The translations under genes and the position numbers were made by a program. Of a stretch of DNA of 64,000 bases, positions 51,758 through 62,383 are shown piece after piece. Below the pieces are notes generated by a model. That model saw only the letters and a program-made list of their open reading frames with translations, made no database searches and was not told the DNA's origin. This stretch comes from Ceriagrion tenellum (lineage: Eukaryota; Arthropoda; Insecta; Odonata; Coenagrionidae), in NCBI GenBank assembly GCA_963169105.1, contig OY720636.1:80216123-80280122 (forward strand). Reading direction: 5' to 3'. Positions within the stretch are counted from its first letter, which is position 1. Every line of letters begins with the position of its first letter.

Positions 51758-51967
51758 TTTGGTCGAATCGTTGGGCGGCAGGTGTCGCGCGCGAAGGGAC
51801 GACGGAAATTGGGTACTAGGCCGTCAGCGAAACATTTCCTGCCGAAACGGGGAAACGGGTAATCAGATGCGAAATAGAGTATGCGAGAGTGCTTTAATTC
51901 CCCCCATCCCCATGCGTGGTCTTGTTAGGAAATGCACCGTAACTTTGAGGCCGAAACCTCCTCCCTT
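51758..51967. other. Spacer
   Basis: Nothing recognised. Confidence 0.4.
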
Positions 51968-52410
51968 CCCTGCTAAAAAATTCTGTATAGTTTCCTAACA
52001 AATACTTCTACAGAATTTCTTAAAAAGTTCTGTTGATATTCCTTCAAGTATTGAAACGCCATTTTACGGAATTCCCTACGACGTTCTGAAGAATACCTTA
52101 GGACATTCTGCATAATTCCTTAGGACGTTGTCTGGAATTCCCTACGACTCTCCATATAGGTCCTTAGAAAAGGAACTGGGTCAACGGAAACCTCACATAT
52201 TTCCGTAGAGTTGCTTAAGTTCTACAGAATCGGTTTTTAAGGAGTTATTTTGCTCTGCAGAAAATAACTCTGCGGAACATCTGTTCTGTAGAGTCAGGCT
52301 CTCATGTTCCGTACAGATCCTTAGAAAAGGAACTAGCTCTAAAGAAAAAGTCAATTTCTGTAGAATGCCTTACGTTCTACAGAACAGCTTCCAAGGAATT
52401 TTTAGCAGGG
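51968..52410. mobile_element. TIR element built of TTCTGTAGAA-type palindromes
   Basis: The left end CCCTGCTAAAAAATTCTGTA and right end GGAATTTTTAGCAGGG (complement CCCTGCTAAAAATTCC) are inverted repeats. The 443-bp interior is full of short palindromic or repeated motifs: TTCTACAGAA/TTCTGTAGAA variants, CCTTAGAAAAGGAACT twice (52152, 52321), GGAATTCCCTACGAC twice (52070, 52135). No coding capacity. I do not recognise the superfamily. Confidence 0.75.
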
Positions 52411-53261
52411 TTAACAAAACCGGCTGGACGCTGTGGCGATGGGGAAGGGAGTCCTGTGCCACGCACACCTATGTTTTTCGCCGAAAAATTATCAAGAGTA
52501 ATAGACAACAACTAACGGCCATAAATAGCAGTAAACTCCGTGGAAACTTACATCGAATTCCATGTCCCTATAGTGAATGGGGCCACTCTTTCGTGCGTTA
52601 GGAAAGGCCCAAAACGTGTCCGGACCGTCTTTCCGAATTCCACGGAAGCCTTTGTTTGTTTTCAATGTTTCTTTTTAAATACTTTTTTCAAAATGATTGT
52701 TTGTGGAGGGTGCCTTCCCGAGTTTCCGAGTGACGCAGTGTATCGCCTCCCCCCCCTCCTCTTCCACTGCCAGGATTCAGGGCGGCCCGAGCTGGCGACC
52801 CCATGCCTCCGCGGCCTGCTCACCCGACCATAAAAGCGGCGGGGCGGCCCTGCCTGACGCATCCTGCCCCACGCCGCGGCTTCCTCTCTTCACACTCCGC
52901 CGCGCCTCTGCCGCAGCTGGCGGCAGGCGCGTCCTCAGCGATGCCAACCCCCCCCCTCCCACATCCTCCCCAAACTAGAGAGCCTCTAAGCGATGGGAAG
53001 AGTGAAGGCCGTTTCTCCTCGTAAAATATAGGAACATAACCTTATAATTTTACGCCCCTTTTGAAGTTTTTTTGGATTTCATCCTTGTTAACGTTAAGTA
53101 AAACCCTGTCTTCAGTAACTTAGTGGTATTCCATAGATTAAAAAATTTATTTAAAAAAAATAAAGGATTGTAGAAGTTTGTTCAATAGATTGTTTGCTTA
53201 TTGAATGTTTATTTATTTTGTTTTTGCGGCCTGACGATAGTGGTTTGGTGGCCGTGAGCCA
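52411..53261. other. Unique sequence with a CpG island (~52.73-52.98 kb)
   Basis: The most CpG-dense block of the window (GCGGCGGGGCGGCCCTGCC.., CACGCCGCGGC.., CCGCCGCGCC). All frames are open on both strands, with Ala/Pro/Gly-rich strings only. A promoter or regulatory island is possible. Confidence 0.35.
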
Positions 53262-53612
53262 CTCGGAGGCTACACGCTACTAGTAGGCTTAGTTTCCTCG
53301 AGAAATTCAGAACAGGTGTGTTTCAGAGCGATCAAGAGAACATCATTCTGACGCCACACTACATTTCTATGCCCGACTGAAGCAACAAAGTAAGGGAGAT
53401 ACTTTCCCGAACGGATTGGTGCAAAAATTCGTTCTTTCCGCACGCAATACGTGACCATGATAAAAATTGAGCTATACTAAATGCACCCCCATGATACACT
53501 TGACCATTTCACCTCCCAAAATCTTATCCTTTACACGGCTGGCGTCCCAACACCCCCCTGCCACACGCCAATTTTGGCGGTTCGCAGGAGAGTATGAAGA
53601 TTTATATGTATG
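53262..53612 (+). mobile_element. CR1-like LINE, C-terminal codons plus 3' UTR
   Basis: CTCGGAGGCTACACGCTACTAGTAGGCTTAGTTTCCTCGAGAAATTC.. matches the LEKFRTG..QS segment of the family. The end CGCACGCAATACGTGACCATGATAAAAATTGA encodes RTQYVTMIKI-type remnants of (R)TIRDHDKN stop. The UTR closes with CCACACGCCAATTTTGGCGGTTCGCAGGAGAGTATGAAG. It is older than the copies at 19955 and 32273. Confidence 0.85.
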
Positions 53613-54654
53613 CAGCGGAGAAATTCCAAGAAGTTGTTCATGTCAGATTCAGAACTTTTTGATGCCAATGTGAAGTCTTATAAATTCATTGTATTAGCGA
53701 ACAGGTGTACACCCCCCCTCTCCCTCTTAAGTCTGCTCACGTAAATATCCTCAATTTTTGGTCAAAATCCTTAGGTCACTGCCTCATTTTTTTTTCTTTT
53801 TTTTTGTTTTTTGCTTTGCCGATTTAAGACCTCATACTTGAGGTGTGTTTTTTATAGTATACGCATGATGGTTAAGCGTAGCAGCGTGAAGTTATTCTTG
53901 GTCCGGTGCGTTGTGTTTTTTTCCCCCCGAGAATTGCTCCGTAAATGATGGGTGGTAGATGATGCTTTATTGTTGGGGGAGGGTGGACTGAATTTTATGT
54001 TTTTAACGCGCTGGCGCGTGAGTAGATTAAATTTGATGGGCGTTTAACCCGGGTGAACCCTCCCCGCATGCAACCCTATTAGGTCCAGAGTATTTATCTC
54101 TTTACGTCCCCGGGGGGATGGCTTTTGGTCTCGATGCGTTCAGTGACCCCCGTCTCAGAACCGGTAGTCGATATAACGCACCTTTTGCAGCGTAAGATCC
54201 GGACTTAATTAAATCTTTGGATTTAATGGTACGAGTTGTACGGCCTCACTTGATGGCACCCTTGTCTCCGCCGGCTTGAGTTAAACCATCCGACTCGTGA
54301 ATTCCGATTAGAACAGCCAGGACTACTGACGTAGACAGTGTGATTTCCACGGCGAAATTTTATGAAGGGGCGTATCGAAAACTTGGATTCATAACACGAA
54401 CGTACTTGCCCTCGGCTTTTAAAGTGCCTTAAAAAGAATGGCCCTGCAGCGTTTTCTTATAACAATCGAGTTTGCCTGTGTGTGGGCATTTTCTGCTAGG
54501 ATATGATGAAGTGTAATTTCTTCCAGCGCTCGTCAAATCCATTTCCACTTCTTCATCTCCCAGCTCCGTTTAGCCTCTTTGGCATTGTTTGTCCCGATTC
54601 CCTGCGCGTGTAGTTCATAATATCGGCGTCGCATTTCAAGTGAGCATTTAATTG
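53613..54654. other. Unassigned sequence
   Basis: 53.9-54.45 kb is unique with scattered CpG. No exon supported. Confidence 0.4.
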
Positions 54655-55222
54655 TACGGTCGGATTCAAATGTATTGCAAAGAATCGAGCGGCGCCACTT
54701 ACGCTTCTCAAGGAAATTGAGTTTCACTTACGGCGCTGTTATTCTTTGCTACGCAACGCTATTTATTCATCTGTTTATTTGCACGTATTTAAATTGTAAC
54801 AGTTGAGCAATTGCTTGTTTTGTGCTAACTTGTTGTTACATAATATGATCAGCTCGAATAGCAGTGACATGCTGCGACGTATTGATTAATTGAAATACCA
54901 AACTTTATTATTAAACACAGATCGTTCCTGGCATACAATATACCTACGGCAAATACTACGTAATGTATCATTTAGAGTAACAGTTGTGATTAATAAATAG
55001 CAATTATCCATACTCAAATCGTAAATCCAAACCGAAACGAAAGTGTAATAAAAAATTAGCACAATATAGGAAATTGGTCAACTATTACCATTTGAATACG
55101 TGCAAATAAACAGATGAATAGTGTTGCGTAGCAAAGAATAACAGCGCCGTGAGTGAAACTCAATTTCCTGGAGAAGCATAAGTGGCTCGATTCATTGCAA
55201 TACATTTGAATCCGACCGTACC
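54655..55222. mobile_element. 568-bp element with ~150-bp terminal inverted repeats
   Basis: The left arm (TACGGTCGGATTCAAATGTATTGCAAAGAATCGAGC.., to ..CATCTGTTTATTTGCACGTATT near 54788) is complementary to the right arm (AATACGTGCAAATAAACAGATGAATAG.. from 55093, to ..GAATCCGACCGTA at 55220). Identity is high and the middle is AT-rich. It is a long-TIR foldback transposon or a recent head-to-head duplication. Confidence 0.8.
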
Positions 55223-55699
55223 TTTCACTTAAGTGTACCGTGTAGACGCCTCTCATAACGTAAGTGAAGGGTTCCCTTAAGTGGACTTGGGGACCCCTAA
55301 TTAAGTGGAGTTTGATGATATTGGCAGTCTCCCATCGAGGCTTTGCCCAGTGTCTTCTGCGAGTCATCTGACCATGTGGATACGCGATCCTAATATTTCC
55401 ACTTACCTTCCCCTCACCTATGTGCGGATGATGAGGCATAATTCCCGAAACGATTTTGAGATATTTAGCTGTTTGACTTTTTCGGTCATTTTTAACGGAC
55501 TAGATATATTTGTCAACATTTTGTGTTGCTTTTAGACAGTGACGCGGTAATATATTTAGGAAGAAAAATTCGAGAAGTATCGCGAATAAATTGTGGGAAT
55601 ATTTCTTGGAAATATCGGCGTCGCCTACCTCGAATATCAAGCAGTTTTCCTGTTTCTTGCTCAGATAACCTTATTCTGATGCAGAAATGAAAATTTTGC
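55223..55699. other. Unassigned sequence
   Basis: A donor-like GGTAAGTGG on the minus strand (55388-55396) has no convincing exon behind it. Confidence 0.4.
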
Positions 55700-55790
55700 A
55701 GTGATCTACAAAAATAAATTTTACTGCACCCTAGGTTTCGATGTTTTTGTATCATCATCAGGGGACAAATGAAGTTAAGCACGCACAATA
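55700..55790 (-). mobile_element. Hammerhead-like arm, decayed
   Basis: The minus strand reads CCCCTGATGATGATAC..ACATCGAAACCTAGGGTGCAG. CTGATGA is intact and GAAA is intact; stem II is only GAT/ATC; stem III is CCTAGG with an extra G that destroys the UH cleavage position. Only one arm is preserved. Confidence 0.55.
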
Positions 55791-56829
55791 TACATTCATT
55801 GTACATTCCGCTCAATATCGCAGGAATCTTCGGATTTTATAACATTGTCCTTTTGGTTCGAGTGCATAGTTTCCGCGGAACAATGCGTCATTCGGGGTTA
55901 TGAAACCAAACATACGCCAGTGGTTAATTTTTTGTTTCTCTCCTGTTAATGTTGCTAGTTAATCTCTACTGCAGCTTCGTAAGTTTTTTCGTGGCGTTGA
56001 TGTTAAATTTATACATGTGCATACTATCTACCCCTGTTGCTTGTTATCGGAGCTTGGCTACTCTCTGCTTCCCGCATCGAGGTATCTGTTCGAGTTTGTC
56101 ACGTTTTTTGCGCGGTACATCTTTTGGAAGCTCCTGGAAGAGGTGGGTGGTTATGAATTTGATACTTCCCGCATTTCCGCCGTCACCCTACCGGCTATCT
56201 CTCGGGAGAAGTGCGCGCGGGCGGTCGGTGGCGCCATCCGACAACGGAGCAGCGAAGCTTTCGACGCGCGGCGCGTCGTGTGCAATTTTCGCCCGCCGGA
56301 TTCGTACGCCTCGCGTGAATATGCGTCTGAAGTGTGGCCCGTTAGGTGGGCTGGTACGCGTTAGTTCGGAGGTTTCTGGAGGTCGAGACGAGATGGCGCA
56401 CGTGTTGTTGTAGGTGCGGGTAGTGGTGGGAACCGCCGCTAGTGGGGCGCTTCGATAAAGACGGGGGGAAAATGTTAAAAAAAAAATATAACGACGACTC
56501 GTTTCGAGGAATACACGTCTCGATTAAAGAAAAAAAAATGAGTATAGTTTGCGGTGAAGAAAAACTGGTCTTCACTTCCGCCCATTATGTTACTATCGGC
56601 TTCTTTTTTTTTTCGTGCTGTTTGTTGTCGCTTATGTAGGTTACGCTGTCCAGAAACTGGGTCCGGCGATATTTCTCTCTGTCACAAGGTTAAATGGAAT
56701 TATCGCTGCGTTCATTTCCGAAACAATTTTGGGGTTTTGAGTTTTTTTTTGACTTGGTCGATCATGAGCATTGGAGTAAATATATTGCTAGACCTAATGT
56801 AAGAGAAACAATAGCACTTTTCCACAAAT
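55791..56829. other. Unique sequence, CpG-rich block (56.1-56.45 kb)
   Basis: The + strand frame 56017-56364 (115 codons) has a mixed composition (FWKLLEEVGGYEFDTSRIS..) and is the most protein-like of the CpG-block frames. It overlaps an equally open frame, and no splice pair delimits it. Not called as a gene. Confidence 0.3.
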
Positions 56830-56839
56830 TGCTGTAATG

Positions 56840-56880
56840 TGTACAACGCGTTTCGGCTCACAGAGCCATCATCAGGTACA
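56840..56880 (-). ncRNA. Hammerhead ribozyme-like motif, best preserved in window
   Basis: On the minus strand (56880 to 56840): stem I 5' strand TGTAC; CTGATGA; one extra T; stem II GGCTC-TGT-GAGCC, five perfect pairs; GAAA; stem III as the palindrome ACGCGT; T at the cleavage position (56845); stem I 3' strand GTACA, five perfect pairs with TGTAC. All invariant core positions (C3, U4, G5, A6, G8, A9, G12, A13, A14, A15.1, U16.1) are present. Stem III has no loop, so cleavage would be expected in the dimeric form, as known for Penelope-like elements and retrozymes. The only departure is one extra base between A9 and stem II. Cleavage would fall between 56845 and 56844. Confidence 0.65.
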
Positions 56881-56904
56881 AGACAAAGTTGTAAGAGAGT
56901 ACAT

Positions 56905-56906
<2 letters not shown>

Positions 56907-56972
<66 letters not shown>
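56907..56972. repeat. (TA)n microsatellite
   Basis: About 33 uninterrupted TA units. A second, shorter (TA)n lies at 57126-57148. Confidence 0.98.
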
Positions 56973-56975
<3 letters not shown>

Positions 56976-56980
56976 TATAT

Positions 56981-57063
56981 GAGTATATTTGCCGCTGAGC
57001 GGTCTGAGTGAATGGATGAACGAATATTTCGTTCACTCAGACCGCACAGCGGCAAATACTCAC
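56981..57063. repeat. Palindrome next to the hammerhead motif
   Basis: GAGTATATTTGCCGCTGAGCGGTCTGAGTGAA is complementary to GTTCACTCAGACCGCACAGCGGCAAATACTC. It is probably part of the same foldback element as the motif at 56840. Confidence 0.85.
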
Positions 57064-58250
57064 ATAAATATTTATACAGAAAGGTATAAAGAAAGTGGAT
57101 AGGAACACATAAAATTTACAAAGACATATATATATATATATATATATCTTTTCAGAGGAAGGGGGGTAGTGGGAGGAGACTAGAGGAGGAGTGGGAAGGA
57201 GGAGGTAGTGGTGGAAGAAAATTGGGAGAAATCAGGAAAAACCAAGGGAGGAAAAGGGGAGAAAGGCCAAGAAACAGCAAAGGGGTGAAAAATGTAGGGA
57301 AGGGGGAAGAAGGCAGGGAATAGGCATGTCATTAGAACGTGGGGAAGCGGCACTAGGGAAAGGAGGGGGAAGAATGCACCTGAGGGTAATTAGGAAAGGG
57401 GGTATGAATAGGAATTCTCTTACATTATGAAGAATTTCCACGATATCTCGCCTGAATCTGTTGAATTTATTGCTAGACCTGTTGAAATGGGTTTTGGCAA
57501 TATTGTCAACCGTTTCCGACGAGATTTGTTGGAACGGTAATTTCATATGGAAATCGGTAAATTTTAGGACTGTCCACTTTACTTTGAATGTACTCATTGT
57601 GTTTCAGGTTATTTACATCGCCCTCCTTATTATAACCGAGTGCCTAATGCGCGATCACCTTATTCTCAACTAATTCGCATTTCTTCCGCGGTCGAAATAG
57701 TTCATCTCCGCAAATAGATTTTAAATTCATGACACTCATTTAAAGTATCAATCCGTATTCCAGAGGCCTGCGCAAACAGATTTGCTTTTAGCAGCAAAAC
57801 AGTGTCGTAATATAAAAGCGCGTAGACGTATGCTGAAACGGTTTCTGTACCCAGCAACCCTTCGTAAATAATGCTAATATATATATTGCAGACTGAAATG
57901 TGAGACTTCGTAATCGAAAGGCGTTGATGATAAAATATAATCTTCGTGCGCGAACATATCCGGCATTGTCGCGTCATTGACGCCCAGCTCACAGTCGCCA
58001 ATGTCCTTTTCGCAGCAAGCTTACTTGATCGGGCTTTCCTGCATCGTCCGGGCTCGTACGGGCTTCTCGGGAGACATCCTAATGAAGTCTTCCGGGCGAC
58101 GGGACGTGCTTGGACAGCCCGACGTGAATTAATTGGGAAATGTTGTTTCGATCGAAATTTGTACTTCCGAGTTCCGGACGCGGACGACGTTGACGCATTT
58201 CAATTCATGTTGTGTGCAAAACGAAATGGAATATCCATCAGAGACAGTCA
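57064..58250. other. Purine-rich tract and unique CpG-containing block
   Basis: 57160-57420 is almost pure G/A (+ strand), whose complement gives a meaningless Pro/Ser/Phe frame. 57946-58250 is unique, moderately CpG-rich and carries AATTAATTGGG near 58128, which is enhancer-like. No exon supported. Confidence 0.35.
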
Positions 58251-59070
58251 TTAAGGTAGTTTGGGTGGAATATAATTTCACTTAACATCAACGAGTTTTC
58301 AACGAGTTTTCAACGAGTTTCGTATCCTTCCAAAGAAAAATATCTAACCCTTCCAATGGTACCAATACCGCTCAATCACTTATAGAAGTACTTTCCGAGA
58401 TTTTCGACCATAAATACCAGTCCTTTTACGTGGGAAATGGTACGTGTATGCACTCCAGAGAGACCTTATTTTAAAAAATTAGGAATTTCTAACACCTATA
58501 TCTCTTAAAAAAGTAACACTGAGTATGAAATCGTTTCAGGCTTTACATGGTGGAAATGCGATATACCCATGATAAAATATAACACAACAATAGTAATATC
58601 CACACTTTAATATATTACTTCAACGCCGACCGTGGTTTCGACATACTATGTCATTTTCAAGGTTGAAAATGACATAGTATGTCGAAACCATGGTCGGTGT
58701 TGAAGTAATATATTAAAGTGTGGATATTACTATTGTTGTGTTATATTTTATCATGGGTATAACACTGAGTAGTTTGTACGTTTTCTCGACTGTTTTTGAA
58801 AGTATAATATATTGCCAACGAAGTAATTTTTTCAGGATCACAAAAAACCTTCCGTTGTGAAGGAGTTTTAAACGTTCCGCGTGATAAAATGAGTCAAATT
58901 AAGGACTTCTGTGGATATTTTTATGTTTACTTAGAATTGCAGTCATATAAAAGTTTATTGCTGCTCCATCAATTATAATTCATACGTCCTACAGCTGCCA
59001 AAATGTAAACACATAATTCGAATATGGTCTCCATTATGTCTAGGGAACAATTTCGCTCAAACTACCTTAA
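58251..59070 (+). mobile_element. TTAAGGTAGTTTGAGCGA TIR family, full copy split by a foldback insertion
   Basis: The left end TTAAGGTAGTTTGGGTGGAATATAATTTCAC and right end AACAATTTCGCTCAAACTACCTTAA are the family termini. The interior is co-linear with 33981-34543 except for 58526-58771, where a palindromic element plus one copy of its target duplication is inserted. Confidence 0.9.
58526..58759. mobile_element. Foldback element with perfect 12-bp target-site duplication
   Basis: It is flanked by TAACACTGAGTA at 58514-58525 and 58760-58771. The insert is a palindrome with ~95-bp arms: CCCATGATAAAATATAACACAACAATAG..CTATGTCATTTTCAAGG against CCTTGAAAATGACATAG..CTATTGTTGTGTTATATTTTATCATGGG, meeting at TTTTCAAGGTTGAAAA. 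About 40 bp at the left end (58526-58565) is unpaired. Both arms read, outward, TTGAAAATGACATAGTATGTCGAAACCATGGTCGG. Stem II (GACAT-AGT-ATGTC), GAAA and the ACCATGGT stem III are perfect, but the first box is TTGAAAA, lacking C3 and G8. Confidence 0.92.
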
Positions 59071-59784
59071 TCCGAAGGTTTGCCACAGCTCCCTCTCTGC
59101 CCGTCGCTTCATTCCCACAGATTTCTTCACTCTAATGTTCTTCATCATTTTTTGGATGTTAAAGGATCGTCGGCTTTCCAGGTGGATGATACTGAGGAAG
59201 ATTTCTCGGTTATGACACCGGGTTGGGCTTTTCTACGTTTCGATGAGGCACTCTCTTGTCTTTCTCTGGGCATAGAACACAATGGGGATGCGCGGTAACA
59301 TTTGTAAATTTTCTATTTATTATTTTTATTATTATTAGTGAAAAAACAAAAACTATCTCATTGTGGATGCTAGGATCGGTATGATGGATTCTAAGAACGA
59401 TATAATGGAGAAACATGGTAACGCTGCATGATTTTTCTTTTTTTTTTGTACCGGCTAGGGAGACATATAGAACATATATTATTATATTTATTAATTAAAT
59501 CCACCTGGACATTTCTCTATTCAAAAGTAGAGGTCCAGACTCTTTTAACCCACTATCACGCTGAGAGACCAAGAGGTAGCATATTGAAGAGTTTTTCTTT
59601 TTGTCGCTGATTAGGCTTCTTTACGTCTATATGCCTGTATGGGATCAATTGTGCAGCTTGGCAACTAAATATCTCTTATTCATAACTTTTAGGTCCTGTT
59701 TCTCCCACGAGTGGGGTAGCATGTGAAATGACGGCACATGATGGACTAAAAACCGGTGTATAGAGAGTTAAAATAAGACTAATA
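59071..59784. other. Unassigned sequence
   Basis: Nothing recognised. Confidence 0.4.
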
Positions 59785-60018
59785 TCATCTTAATGGTGGA
59801 TTAGACACACCCTGAAACACAATGGGTTTGTAAAGGAACATGATTGAAGGTAAAATAGAGGGTAAAGTCCCCAGAGGAAGATCCCGGAATAAGTTCAAGG
59901 ACCAAATAAAAGGGAAAGTACATAGGAAGAGACAGCAGGAGATGTGGGAACTAGCATTAGATAGGGAAGGGTGGAGGGCTTCAGTCAACCCATCTTAGGA
60001 TTGAACGACCAATGATGT
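59785..60018 (+). mobile_element. LINE C-terminal fragment, GRPRxKF type, copy 3
   Basis: It starts GGTGGATTAGACACACCCTGAAACACAATGGG (WWIRHTLKHNG, the W.GH.LR..G segment), continues with the AGAGGAAGATCCCGGAATAAGTTC homologue of RGRPRNKF and ends GGATTGAACGACCAATGATG. It is longer at the 5' side than copies 1 and 2, with several frameshifts. Confidence 0.85.
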
Positions 60019-61205
60019 TCACCTTAATAGAGAGTAGTAGTCAAATATATATGAATCCCTGGTCCAAGAGACCTCGGAATATTTCTAATTTTTTCTCCAC
60101 CATTCTTTGCGACATAATTAGCATCTGGCATTTACGATGGAGATAGGCTGACACACATCCAAAATAGCCTCCTCTACGCTTCCATTCTGTTCCCTAGGCC
60201 GCACCCGTTGGGGAGCCGCTCCTCCTTTCGCACCCACGGCAACGCTTCTCTTCGGCCGCGCCTCCACCTTGGGAGACCATCAATCATTGCCCAATGAGCC
60301 GATCGCACTCGCCCGTCTGATTCTTTTCTACGCTCGTTTGCTCGTCCGTACGCTATGCGCTTGTGCCCGGAGGAAACGCGGCGCCTTTGCATTCCGAGTC
60401 TGGGAAGTCGAGAGATCGTGCCGACGAGAGAGATGGTCGTCGAAGCCTGAAAGCGGCGAAACAGGATATATTTTCCCCAACACCCCGGGAATCGGAGAGC
60501 GAAGTCGTGTACAAAGATGTGATTCTCCAATCAGAGCGTTTACCCGATTGAGAAATGCATGAAAGAAACAAAACTGCCGATCAATCACGGATCGATTCTC
60601 GGTACATCGCGATCATCCGATTGGAAAACCCACTGTTCATCGATGCTGATATGCATCTCCTAGGTCAGCTTTCGCCGTAAAGCACGACTGAGATCAAACT
60701 CAGTCCTGAGGGTTGTTTTACCCTCTCGATCATCCGATAGTAGACCTGCACGGCAATGGGTATTAAGTTTGCTACTTTGTCCGAGCAAATTGAGAGAACG
60801 GATGAAAGGCAATTCACGGAGCGAATTCATGATAGCAGTAGAGAAAACATCCTGAACGGGGTACGATTATGAAATTATGGTAAGCCCTGTGAAACTTTTT
60901 TTCTATACGGACACCTCAAACTTATGGACAGTATCCGAATTCAGGACTGAGTTGTATGCAACTATGCTAGGGCACTCCCTGTCACATACGACACTCCCAC
61001 TCAAAGACACGGACACCTCGACTCTAGGGATTTGTGTCAGAGGGAGCAATTAAAGAAATATTGTATTTCCCACGCCAATGATGACACACTAAGAAGTTTG
61101 TTTGACTCACAGTTGAATTTTGAGAAAATATTCTTGAGTAAAAAAATTAGCAAACAAAAGTCAATGGTGTTTTTAACGTGTGCATGAATACACTAACATT
61201 TGTAT
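60019..61205. other. Unique sequence, CpG-rich block (60.18-60.6 kb)
   Basis: Three frames are open across 60174-60590. One (+, 60363-60551) reads a charged SGKSRDRADERDGRRSLKAA string, but no splice signals or start context support it. 60900-61040 has a repeated GGACACCTC motif (60909, 61011). Confidence 0.35.
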
Positions 61206-61595
61206 TAAGGTAGTTTGAGCGAACTATCGTTTCACCTGGGAACCAGTTAACTTGGTCTCATTTTCAAAGGGAAAATCTCACCCTTCTAACGATACCAAAA
61301 TATCAGCCTTCTACCGAAATACTTTCTGAGATTATTTACGGAAAATACCAGCCCTTCTATATGGGAAATGGTACGTGTATGCACTCCAAAGAGAAATTAT
61401 TTACAAAATGAGGAATTTCTAACACTTAGATGTCGTAAAAAAAACTAACAGCGTGTAGTTGGTATGTTGTCTCAACTATTTTTGAAAATAAATCTTATTG
61501 TCACCGGAGTAATTTTTTCAGAATCGCAATAAACCTCGCGAATGTCGTAAATGAGTTGTGAACGTGCCGCCTGAAAAAAATGAGTCAAAGATGAA
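61206..61595 (+). mobile_element. TTAAGGTAGTTTGAGCGA TIR family, 3'-truncated copy
   Basis: The left end TTAAGGTAGTTTGAGCGAACTATCGTTTCACC is the best preserved terminus in the window. Family landmarks run to GCCTGAAAAAAATGAGTCAAAGATG and then stop. Confidence 0.85.
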
Positions 61596-62383
61596 TCATT
61601 TTTAATAAATAGGAGAAAATATGTCAGCAAAGATTATTTAGCCAGAACTATGGGCCTATAAAATGATTTATTCAAGCACGGCAAAATAAAAATTCAAAAC
61701 GAAGCACCACGTGGTGAAAATAAATAGTGAGACATATTTGTATCCCCTCAACCGACTGGGGACAGTACGGGCTAAATTTTCTGAGAAAACTCCAATGGGC
61801 AAGAAAGTTTCTTTTTTTTAAAGATGAAGAACAATCTCCAGTCATAAAGCTGAGGCAATCAAGGCGCTGGATATCTCAGTGGAGCAAACGCGGATATTCC
61901 GGGAGTAATCGGGTCATTCACTCCACCCCTCCTTTGCCTTTGAAACAAGATGAAGTTGGAAAAAAAACAACTACCCCGTCAATCGATTCGCCCGAACTCT
62001 TGATCGTTTCTCCAGGAAAACATTCCTGAGCGAATGGGGTGAAAATTGAAACCAATAAACGACACTTATGCCATAAATTTGAGCTCATAAAATACTCCGC
62101 GTACCATTTTTTTAATGACCGCCAGTGCCCAGGTCTTTTGAGTGCTATTTTTAGGATGCATTTCAAACTTTTTATGGGCATCATACTACGCATAACTCTG
62201 TGAGTAAGGTTGGGGAGGACTGGCCGTATCGGATTCCCGTAATTCACCCAGGTCATCGTTATTTTGACCTTCCGGGTCGACTTTTATCGACTTGCCGTCC
62301 TGTCACATTTAGTTAGTATAATCTACTCAGTTGTCTCAAGCGTGACTTCATGGAATTTACTCAAACATGAAATAAACTTGAAT
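61596..62383. other. Unassigned sequence
   Basis: A 112-codon minus-strand frame (61918-62256) is unrecognised. Confidence 0.4.

Noticed and set aside
56017..56413. 115- and 154-codon + strand frames in a CpG-rich block
   Set aside because: Two overlapping frames are open at once, with no recognisable domain and no splice pair.
60174..60590. Several 60-118-codon frames
   Set aside because: A CpG-rich block opens three frames simultaneously; no homology or splice signals.
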